Assembly: GCA_947311605.1 (NCBI GenBank)
Contig: CAMZLC010000082.1
Span: 1 to 11,108 of the forward strand
Reading direction: 5' to 3'
From: an uncultured Sulfurovum sp.
Lineage (GTDB): Bacteria > Campylobacterota > Campylobacteria > Campylobacterales > Sulfurovaceae
DNA: 11,108 nucleotides
Shown here: in pieces, positions 6,046 through 11,108 of the stretch
How the letters are laid out: every line of letters begins with the position of its first letter
Numbering within the stretch: position 1 is the first letter of the stretch
Made by a program: the position numbers and the translations under genes
Notes under the pieces: model-generated
Told to the model about the DNA's origin: nothing
The model's database searches: none
The model's input: the letters and a program-made list of their open reading frames with translations, nothing else

Positions 6046-6627
6046 TTGGTTAAAAACAGGCCTACTGTAGCACTGTTCGGAGGGAGTTTCGACCCGCCAC
6101 ACAGAGGACACCAATACATTGCGCAGACAGTGGCAGCACGAGACGGGATCGACAAGGTGATCGTCATGCCGGCATTCCTGAATCCGTTCAAGAAAACCAC
6201 TTTGGCCTCTCCAAAAAAACGTTTGGACTGGTGCAGGCAGGTATGCCGTGGCGAAAAGGTGATCGTCAGCGATTTTGAGATCTCACATGATCGACCCGTC
6301 TATACGATCGAGACGCTTGAGATGCTACAGACGCGCTATCAGGTCAAGTATCTGGTCATTGGTGCAGACAATCTTGCAAAGATCAAGCAGTGGAAAGCGT
6401 TTGACAAGATCAATGAGAGCATTACATGGCTGGTATTCACAAGGGGTGACGAGAGGCCTGATTGTCATCTGCTCAAGCGGTACAGTATCATAGAGATGGA
6501 TATTCCCGTCAGTGCAACCAGTATTCGCAAAGGCGACGATTTCAGCGCTGTGGATCAGCGTATTCTCAGTGAAGTAAAAAATGTATTACACAACAAGGAC
6601 AACCATGACCATCAAAGAGAGAGTTGA
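6046..6627 (+). CDS. nadD: Nicotinate-nucleotide adenylyltransferase NadD
   Basis: This 193-residue enzyme adenylates nicotinic acid mononucleotide with ATP, giving deamido-NAD in NAD synthesis. It is a nucleotidyltransferase-fold protein with the signature GGSFDPPHRGH (12-22), VIGADNL (104-110), and the C-terminal ATP-binding motif SATSIRKG (156-163, the ISxTxxR motif). The start is TTG, with GAGG (6035-6038) 7 nt upstream, and the protein begins directly with the first beta strand as expected. It overlaps rsfS by 23 nt, so the two are translationally close. The nadD-rsfS pairing is conserved in many bacteria, including C. jejuni. Confidence 0.96.
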   Translation: MVKNRPTVALFGGSFDPPHRGHQYIAQTVAARDGIDKVIVMPAFLNPFKKTTLASPKKRLDWCRQVCRGEKVIVSDFEISHDRPVYTIETLEMLQTRYQVKYLVIGADNLAKIKQWKAFDKINESITWLVFTRGDERPDCHLLKRYSIIEMDIPVSATSIRKGDDFSAVDQRILSEVKNVLHNKDNHDHQRES

Positions 6628-6937
6628 CGCCATTGTCAACATCCTGGACAACAAAAAAGCTGAGGAGATCGAAGTCTTTGATCTCTCCGATACCGATTAT
6701 ATAGCCCAAGAGGTAGTGATCGCCAACTCTTTTGGGGGCAAACATACACTCGCGCTTTATGAGCACCTCAAAACAGAACTCAAGCCCAAAGGCGAGGAGT
6801 TTCTCGGGGCAGACGAAAGCGATGACTGGGTGGTGGTGGATCTGGGGGACATTATCGTGCACATCATGACCCCCGCCTATAGAGAGCATTACTCATTAGA
6901 GGAATTTTTAAGTACATTGGCTCCCAAGGCTGACTAG
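6605..6937 (+). CDS. rsfS: Ribosome silencing factor RsfS
   Basis: This 110-residue RsfS/Iojap-family protein binds ribosomal protein L14 (uL14) on the large subunit and blocks subunit joining under nutrient limitation. Family features are AEEIEVFDLS (19-28), the IANSFGGKH region (39-47), DDWVVVDLGDIIVHIM (73-88) and the closing YREHYSLEEFL (92-102). The start is the ATG at 6605, with AAGGA (6595-6599) 5 nt upstream; an in-frame ATG at 6581 would add eight residues (MYYTTRTT) unlike the family. The gene starts inside nadD and ends tail to tail with the 84-residue gene, 16 nt away. Confidence 0.94.
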   Translation: MTIKERVDAIVNILDNKKAEEIEVFDLSDTDYIAQEVVIANSFGGKHTLALYEHLKTELKPKGEEFLGADESDDWVVVDLGDIIVHIMTPAYREHYSLEEFLSTLAPKAD

Positions 6938-6959
6938 CCCATCAACAGAAAAGCTAGTC
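6932..6959. terminator. Palindrome spanning two convergent stop codons
   Basis: GACTAGC (6932-6938) and GCTAGTC (6953-6959) form a perfect 7-bp stem with a 14-nt loop. Each arm contains the TAG stop of one of the two convergent genes. It could serve as a bidirectional terminator, but neither side is followed by a T-run, so the call is weak. Confidence 0.3.
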
Positions 6960-7208
6960 TGTCAACTCCTGTTTGAGTTTTTCCTGATTGAGTTTTTTGA
7001 CGAGTTTGTCATGGAGAACACGGTAGTGCTCCTTGTCTAGCTTCAGCTTCTCTTGGAGCGTCTCTTCAGGCAGCCCTCCTGCTATCCCCTGAAGCAGTTT
7101 ATATTCGCGTTTTGTCAATCTGGCCTTGAGCACCAAGGTCAGTTCGGATTCCTTTTTGAGTCTGCCTACCAGTTTTCTTATATATCTTTCTACTACTTCT
7201 CTTGTCAT
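6954..7208 (-). CDS. Small protein of unknown function with a LuxR/sigma-4-like helix-turn-helix pattern
   Basis: This 84-residue, highly charged and probably all-helical protein is not one I recognise. Residues 31-74 (from LTKREYKLLQGIAGGL to HDKLVKKL) follow the pattern of LuxR or sigma-70 region 4 helix-turn-helix domains: LTxRExxLLxxIAxGL, a second helix, then a lysine-rich recognition-like helix. The resemblance is by eye and could be chance in a lysine- and leucine-rich helix. The gene overlaps the upstream membrane protein gene by 4 nt (ATGA at 7205-7208), so the two are translationally coupled and may work together, for example as a membrane-linked regulator; that is inference. It could also be a helical scaffold with no DNA binding. 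Confidence 0.7.
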   Translation of the reverse strand: MTREVVERYIRKLVGRLKKESELTLVLKARLTKREYKLLQGIAGGLPEETLQEKLKLDKEHYRVLHDKLVKKLNQEKLKQELTD

Positions 7209-7543
7209 CTCACCTCTCCAAAATATTCATGTCCGGAACCCATCAGTAGCTCCATGGCTAAAAACAGGGCGATGGTCACCAGGGGTGAAAAGATCAGCCA
7301 CCAGTAATATTTGCCTCTGAGGATATACCATACCAATCCGCCCCATGCCAATACCAGCAGCACAAGATGTGCTACAAAAACAGGGAGTACAGGCCTGGTG
7401 ACATTGCCTGCCACCGCCAAAGAGACGACAGCAGCAAAAGAGCCCAAGGAGAGTAAAAGCTTCTTGGTGTCCCTGCCTCTTCTGTATTGCAAAAAGAGCA
7501 TCGCAAGTGTGACCAATATCGTCAGGATCAATGCCGCCTTCAC
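7205..7543 (-). CDS. Four-helix integral membrane protein of unknown function
   Basis: This 112-residue inner-membrane protein has four predicted helices: about 3-19, 28-47, 52-74 and 80-101. A basic loop, RRGRDTKK (about 21-28), follows the first helix and suggests it faces the cytoplasm. The start is GTG (7541-7543), backed by a strong GGGGAG ribosome site 6 nt upstream; no ATG gives a better start. There is no catalytic motif, and I do not recognise the family. It follows argS by 32 nt and shares ATGA with the 84-residue gene downstream, so it probably belongs to the argS transcript. Confidence 0.75.
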   Translation of the reverse strand: MKAALILTILVTLAMLFLQYRRGRDTKKLLLSLGSFAAVVSLAVAGNVTRPVLPVFVAHLVLLVLAWGGLVWYILRGKYYWWLIFSPLVTIALFLAMELLMGSGHEYFGEVR

Positions 7544-7575
7544 TCTATTCTCCCCCCTGTCTTATGCACACTGTA

Positions 7576-9273
7576 TCACAATCTGTCCAGCACCTGAATC
7601 CCAAGCATATCCAGCCCTTTCCTGATCGTCCTGGCCGTCAGACTGGCCAGCTGCAGACGACTCTCTCTAAGCTCCGCAGGGATACCCTCTTTGAGTATCG
7701 GGTTCTGCTCATAGAACTTCATAAAGAGCGTGGTCAATTCATATAGATAGGAGGTGATATAGTGAGGCATAGACTCTCTGGCGGCAGCGTTCAAAGCATC
7801 TTCAAAGCGCAACAGCATCATCCCAAGCCTCGCCTCCAAGGGGTCACCCAGCAGAATGTCCCCATCAATCTTTTCTCCATACTTTCTGAAGATCGACTGT
7901 ATCCTCGCATAGGCATACTGAAGATACAGGGATGTGTTCCCCTCAAAGCTCAGCATCTTGTCCCAGTCGAAGATATAGTTGGACTCACGGTTAACAGAGA
8001 GCTCTGCATACTTGACTGCGCCAATGCCCACGATACGTGCTACCTTCTCCACCTCAGCCGCCTCCTGCGTGCCCCGATCTTCTATCATCGCCTTGGCACG
8101 GCTGACCGCCTCATCCAGCAGATCGATCAGCTTGACGGTACCTCCGTCTCTGGTCTTGAAGGGGCGGCCGCTTTTGTCCAGCATCATGCCAAAACTCACA
8201 TGCTCCAGCCAGACATCTTCTCCGACGAAACCTGCCCTGCGTGCCGCATCAAAAACCTGCTTGAAGTGACCCGCCTGTCTGGCATCCACCACGTAGCTGA
8301 TCCGCTTGGCGCCCAGCACTTCGGTCCTGTATCGGATCGCTGCCAGATCGGTGGTTGCATAGAGGAAGCCTCCATCGCGCTTCTGGATGATTAGAGGGAC
8401 ATCACTCCCCTCCATAAAGACACACTGCGCACCATCACTCTCCTGAAGGATAGTGCCAGATCGCAGATCCTCCACTACGGCAGTCAGCATCTCGTTGTAA
8501 CTGCTCTCTGCCCGGACATCTTTGCGTGTCAATGTAACATCCAGTGTACGGTACGCCTCTTCACAATGCCCAAGCGAAACATCAATGAACTGCTGCCAAA
8601 GTGTTCGGCAGTGCGCATCTCCGCCTTGCAGCTTCACCACATATTCCCGTGCCATATCTGCAAAGACAGGATCACTGTCAAACTTGACTTTGGCATCCTT
8701 GTAAAACTGCTCCAGGTCTCCCAGTGAGCTGTAGGCATCCTCACCACTGGTTTCCAGATAGGCGATCAGCATCCCAAACTGCGTGCCCCAGTCTCCGATA
8801 TGGTTCTGCCGAATCACCTCATCCCCCAGAAATGTAAAGAGCCTTGCCAGCGTATCCCCTATGATCGTAGAGCGTAGATGTCCCACATGCATCTGCTTGG
8901 CCATATTGGGACTGGAGTAGTCTACGACAGTTTTCACCCCTTGCGCCTTGGGCAGTATGGACAATCTGCCGTCATGGAGCATCTCCTGCAGCTTCTCTCC
9001 CATCCACACCGAATCGATCCAGAGATTGATAAAGCCGGGTCCGGCGATCTCTGTCCGGGAGATCATACCGTCGGCATCAATCTTCTCCACGATCTCTGTG
9101 GCGATCTGACGAGGGTTTTTTCCCAGCACCTTGGCCAATGCCATGGCACCATTGAACTGATAGTCTCCAAATTCGGGCTTGCCTGCTTCAGTGACAGACA
9201 TTGGTTCTGCTTCAATACCTGCCTTGACAAATGCCTCTTGAATATGTTGATTGATCTCTGATTTTAGTTTCAC
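7576..9273 (-). CDS. argS: Arginyl-tRNA synthetase, E. coli-like subtype
   Basis: This class I synthetase charges tRNA-Arg with arginine. With a GTG start at 9271-9273 it has 565 residues; a TTG at 9346-9348 would add 25 residues unlike the family. Visible are the N-terminal Add1 domain with FGDYQ (35-39), VVDYSSPN (116-123), the HIGH-type motif HVGH (129-132) followed by LRSTIIGD, NHIGDWGTQFGMLI (157-170), the KMSKS-equivalent MLDKSGRPFKTRDGGTVKL, and the C-terminal anticodon-binding DALR domain beginning near LYLQYAYARIQSIF. These match the E. coli form rather than the ANPTGPLHIGHARG form I recall in C. jejuni, although the position next to tatA-gmk is the campylobacterial one. The ribosome site is weak (AGAG). 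An 89-nt gap to tatA holds a small GGTGTC/GACACC hairpin. Confidence 0.96.
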   Translation of the reverse strand: MKLKSEINQHIQEAFVKAGIEAEPMSVTEAGKPEFGDYQFNGAMALAKVLGKNPRQIATEIVEKIDADGMISRTEIAGPGFINLWIDSVWMGEKLQEMLHDGRLSILPKAQGVKTVVDYSSPNMAKQMHVGHLRSTIIGDTLARLFTFLGDEVIRQNHIGDWGTQFGMLIAYLETSGEDAYSSLGDLEQFYKDAKVKFDSDPVFADMAREYVVKLQGGDAHCRTLWQQFIDVSLGHCEEAYRTLDVTLTRKDVRAESSYNEMLTAVVEDLRSGTILQESDGAQCVFMEGSDVPLIIQKRDGGFLYATTDLAAIRYRTEVLGAKRISYVVDARQAGHFKQVFDAARRAGFVGEDVWLEHVSFGMMLDKSGRPFKTRDGGTVKLIDLLDEAVSRAKAMIEDRGTQEAAEVEKVARIVGIGAVKYAELSVNRESNYIFDWDKMLSFEGNTSLYLQYAYARIQSIFRKYGEKIDGDILLGDPLEARLGMMLLRFEDALNAAARESMPHYITSYLYELTTLFMKFYEQNPILKEGIPAELRESRLQLASLTARTIRKGLDMLGIQVLDRL

Positions 9274-9362
9274 TGTGGTCTCTTTTTGAAATAGGTTACA
9301 TGGGGTAAATCGGGTAAGCCTCCCGGTGTCGTCTGTTGCGGACACCAAGAGGAAAAGACGTA

Positions 9363-9602
9363 CTACGCCTTGTCTGCTACTTTTTCGCTGGCCTCATGTA
9401 CTGTTTCAGCCACTTTTTCTGCTTTGTTTTCAAGCTCTTTGCTCTTCTCTTCCAGCACTTCTTCGTCTTCGTTTACTGCTTTTTTGAAGTCTTTGATCCC
9501 CTTGCCCAGACCTTTTGCAAGTTCAGGTATCTTTTTACCTCCAAAAAGGAGCAATACAACACCCACGATCAATACTAGTTCCCATCCGCCTGGCATACCC
9601 AT
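9363..9602 (-). CDS. tatA: Sec-independent translocase component TatA
   Basis: This 79-residue TatA/E-family protein oligomerises in the inner membrane to form the path for folded twin-arginine substrates. It has a short N-out transmembrane helix (about 8-20, LVLIVGVVLLLF), the FGGKKIPELAKGLGKGI hinge and amphipathic helix (20-36), then a charged, probably coiled tail rich in glutamate and lysine (45-79). The start ATG has AAGGA 7 nt upstream. Its own promoter is likely (TATAAT at 9647-9652), and a C(UUCG)G hairpin (9620-9633) sits in the leader. tatC is not in the window. The gmk-tatA-argS order is also that of C. jejuni. Confidence 0.95.
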   Translation of the reverse strand: MGMPGGWELVLIVGVVLLLFGGKKIPELAKGLGKGIKDFKKAVNEDEEVLEEKSKELENKAEKVAETVHEASEKVADKA

Positions 9603-9619
9603 GCATTCATCCTTTAGAC

Positions 9620-9633
9620 TCTTCCGAAGAAGA
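9620..9633 (-). promoter_or_regulatory. UUCG-tetraloop hairpin in the tatA leader
   Basis: On the minus strand TCTTC-TTCG-GAAGA forms a 5-bp stem closed by the very stable C(UUCG)G tetraloop, about 6 nt before the tatA ribosome site. It may stabilise the 5' end or remain from a processing site. It has no T-run. Confidence 0.35.
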
Positions 9634-9646
9634 TTAATTTGGGTTT

Positions 9647-9652
9647 ATTATA
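9647..9652 (-). promoter_or_regulatory. Candidate -10 box for tatA-argS
   Basis: Read on the minus strand this is a perfect TATAAT in the AT-rich 67-nt gap between gmk and tatA, 45 nt before the tatA ATG. The box overlaps a small inverted repeat (TTATACT/AGTATAA, minus strand), which might limit readthrough from gmk. No clear -35 is seen. Confidence 0.5.
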
Positions 9653-9669
9653 CTCAAATAGTATAAATA

Positions 9670-10281
9670 TTAAGACGAAAGCCACTGTTTTACAAATTTT
9701 TCCCTCTCTTTGCTTCCCCATTTCAGTCTCGCAGCATTGGCTACGGCAACAAAGCTCTCAGCGGCTCGCGCTATGTCATCATTGATGATCACGAAATCAT
9801 ACGCCCCTATCTCCAGTATCTCTCTCTTGGCATTTTGTATGCGCTGCGCAATCACCTTTGGGTCATCAGTAGATCTACCATGTAGGCGCTGCTCCAGCGC
9901 CGTCAAGGAGGGCGGCAGGATAAAAGCCGAGGTAATCATATCTCCCATGCGCTCTTTTGCCAGATGGAAGCCCTGTACATCGATATCGAAGATCACCAGC
10001 TTGCCTGCCTTCAGCGCCTCGTACACCGGCTTGAGTGAGGTACCGTAATAGTTGCCATGTACGACTGCATACTCCAGAAACTCTCCTGCTTCGATCCCCC
10101 TCTCAAACGCCTCTTTGCTCACAAAGTGGTAGTCTCTGCCATTTTGTTCTCCCTTTCTGGGGGTACGTGAAGTAGAAGAGATGGAGAAGTAAAACTCTCC
10201 TATCCTCTCTGCTGCTGCATGAATAATAGTACTTTTGCCTGCACCACTGGGTCCAGAGAGTATCAGGATCGCACTGCTCAT
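9670..10281 (-). CDS. gmk: Guanylate kinase
   Basis: This 203-residue kinase phosphorylates GMP to GDP with ATP, in purine nucleotide synthesis and salvage. It has the P-loop GPSGAGKST (10-18), the GMP-binding segment STSRTPRKGEQNGRDYHF (36-53), EYAVVHGNYYGT (70-81), FDIDVQG (98-104) and the lid-region arginines in QRLHGRSTDD. Length and motif order are normal. Its ATG overlaps the stop of the upstream acidic protein gene by 4 nt (ATGA at 10278-10281), so the two are translationally coupled. In C. jejuni gmk is likewise preceded by a highly acidic protein gene and followed by tatA and argS. Confidence 0.97.
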   Translation of the reverse strand: MSSAILILSGPSGAGKSTIIHAAAERIGEFYFSISSTSRTPRKGEQNGRDYHFVSKEAFERGIEAGEFLEYAVVHGNYYGTSLKPVYEALKAGKLVIFDIDVQGFHLAKERMGDMITSAFILPPSLTALEQRLHGRSTDDPKVIAQRIQNAKREILEIGAYDFVIINDDIARAAESFVAVANAARLKWGSKEREKFVKQWLSS

Positions 10282-10853
10282 CTCTCCTCCTTGGGGAAGC
10301 TGATCTTCAATGTCACTTCCGCACCTTGCAGAAGCTTTCGAATCTTCTTTGGCTTCATCTCAAGCACTGCTTCGAGCAGCTTCTCTTCCATGGTGCCGTG
10401 GACGATCTCTGCCTCTACTGTGACCTCCTCCACCAGTTCCTCTTCCGAGATGATCTCCACCCCTTCGCCCTCCAATAAGCTGCGTATCTCTGCTATATCC
10501 TCTATATGTAACACCTGCTCCTGCGCTTGAGCTTCCTTTGTCACAACTCTTTTCTCCAGTATACTCTGAATATCTGAGGGAAGAAAAGGTTTTTTTACCT
10601 TGAGATCAAACATCTCATGCAGTGTATGCGCCTGAGTATACAGAACAATGCGCTGACACGCTTGAAGCCTCCCCAGCAGAGGCATGCTCTCTTCCAGCAA
10701 TGTGCCGCAATCATCCACCAGAAGCACATCATAGGCATGTGCATCCGCCTCAGGTACCAACTCCTGCACCTCCAGCAGCGCACCGATTCGATCTGCTACC
10801 AGCTCTATAAATTCCCGTACCACATGATTGCGCGTCAACAGCAAAATCCTCAT
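10278..10853 (-). CDS. Acidic protein with a degenerate receiver-like domain
   Basis: Two adjacent ATGs (10856 and 10853) are possible starts; the second, 6 nt after AAAGG, is preferred and gives 191 residues. Residues 1-100 look like a CheY-type receiver: strand MRILLL, helix, strand YDVLLVDD with D47 in the phospho-acceptor position, T73 in IVLYTQA, and K88 in KKPFLPSDI. The acidic pair that normally follows the first strand is replaced by T7-R8-N9, so metal binding and phosphorylation may be lost. The rest (about 105-165) is rich in glutamate and then ends in a basic stretch. The gene occupies the place of the highly acidic protein upstream of gmk in C. jejuni. Its coupling to gmk is positional; no function is known to me. 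Confidence 0.8.
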   Translation of the reverse strand: MRILLLTRNHVVREFIELVADRIGALLEVQELVPEADAHAYDVLLVDDCGTLLEESMPLLGRLQACQRIVLYTQAHTLHEMFDLKVKKPFLPSDIQSILEKRVVTKEAQAQEQVLHIEDIAEIRSLLEGEGVEIISEEELVEEVTVEAEIVHGTMEEKLLEAVLEMKPKKIRKLLQGAEVTLKISFPKEER

Positions 10854-10879
10854 CATACACCTTTGATTTTGATAGGGCT

Positions 10880-10885
10880 ATTATA
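10880..10885 (-). promoter_or_regulatory. Candidate -10 box for the acidic protein-gmk transcript
   Basis: On the minus strand this reads TATAAT, 26 nt before the preferred ATG. A plus-strand TATTAT (10879-10884) overlaps it, so the same AT-rich patch could also start a plus-strand transcript toward the structured element at 10914-11075. Neither has a convincing -35. Confidence 0.45.
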
Positions 10886-10913
10886 ACTTTTATTTGATTG
10901 TATTGAGTTTTAA

Positions 10914-11075
10914 CCCAAACTATGCATTAGAATCGCCTAAGATTCTGCAAAGGCTTAGTGCATGGGTATTTGCAAAGTATCGAAGGTTCACCCATAGGTG
11001 AATCGATGATACTTTGTGGATGCCCATGTGCTAATGCTTTGTAGAAGAGGGGTGGTCTCTAGTGCATAATTTGGG
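10914..11075 (+). ncRNA. Candidate structured RNA or palindromic element, four-way cloverleaf
   Basis: These 162 nt fold by eye into four helices around a tight junction. P1 pairs 10914-10928 with 11061-11075 (15 positions, one C-A mismatch, one G-U). P2 is AGAATC/GATTCT (10929-10946, 6-nt loop). P3 pairs 10945-10992 with 10997-11044 around a CATA loop: 48 positions, of which 35 are Watson-Crick, 9 G-U and 4 mismatched in two tandem pairs. P4 is AGAGG/TCTCT (11046-11060, 5-nt loop). Almost no unpaired base is left between helices. All nine wobbles in P3 are G-U on the plus strand, favouring a plus-strand RNA. There is no tRNA T-loop, CCA end, ORF, or T-run terminator. Alternatives are an ERIC- or MITE-like element or a divergent 6S RNA. 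The remaining 11076-11108 is AT-rich and featureless except for its last bases, TTAACCC. Confidence 0.5.
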
Positions 11076-11108
11076 ATTAATATAAATTATAGCATAAAAG
11101 ATTAACCC

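Noticed and set aside
6581..6604. An earlier in-frame ATG for rsfS, adding eight residues
   Set aside because: AAGGA is ideally placed for the ATG at 6605 and the extra residues are unlike the family.
7762..8394. A 210-residue plus-strand frame inside argS
   Set aside because: It is antisense to well-conserved argS sequence and resembles no family.
9274..9348. A 25-residue N-terminal extension of argS from a TTG
   Set aside because: The extension does not resemble ArgS; the GTG at 9273 gives the expected N-terminus and length.
10914..11075. The cloverleaf as a tRNA or tmRNA
   Set aside because: It is too long for a tRNA, has no proper T-loop or anticodon arm, no CCA end and no tmRNA tag frame.

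Overview
The window reads as a chromosomal housekeeping segment of a Campylobacterota (epsilonproteobacterial) species. Moderate GC and overall protein character suggest a Sulfurovum- or Nitratifractor-like chemolithotroph, but the genus is a guess. The class assignment rests on an HP0268-family gene, found essentially only in this group, and on three gene blocks known from Campylobacter jejuni and Helicobacter pylori: miaB / HP0268 / nusA, pgk-tpiA beside divergent nadD-rsfS, and argS-tatA-gmk-acidic protein. No transposase, phage gene, tRNA, rRNA or CRISPR array is visible.

Layout. 1-206: two tandem copies of a REP-like composite repeat, the second running into the end of a Xer-type tyrosine recombinase gene (178-1050, minus). 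Then miaB and the HP0268-family gene on the minus strand, and nusA divergent on the plus strand (2808-3950) with a structured leader. Another REP-like pair (3957-4042) fills the gap where nusA converges on tpiA-pgk (minus). A 59-bp divergent promoter with one shared TATAAT palindrome separates pgk from nadD-rsfS (plus); both first genes start with TTG. A minus-strand run follows: an acidic receiver-like protein (10278-10853), gmk, tatA, argS, a four-helix membrane protein and an 84-residue protein that meets rsfS tail to tail at 6932-6959. The window ends in 252 gene-free bases (10857-11108).

Functions. The genes serve core processes: tRNA modification (miaB), transcription elongation (nusA), central carbon metabolism (pgk, tpiA), NAD synthesis (nadD), ribosome silencing (rsfS), tRNA charging (argS), protein export (tatA) and nucleotide synthesis (gmk). 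Two small genes downstream of argS and the protein upstream of gmk have no assigned function.

The most interesting signal is at 10914-11075. This 162-nt stretch folds on paper into a tight four-way cloverleaf: a 15-bp closing stem, two small hairpins, and one 48-position hairpin with a CATA loop. In the long hairpin all nine transition-type departures from perfect pairing are G-U on the plus strand, which points to a plus-strand RNA rather than a DNA palindrome. An exact 8-nt internal repeat gives it a second possible fold, and the window's last bases (TTAACCC) match the left edge of the element, so a second copy may begin just outside. I do not recognise it as a known RNA family. No stretch above 300 bases lacks a gene.
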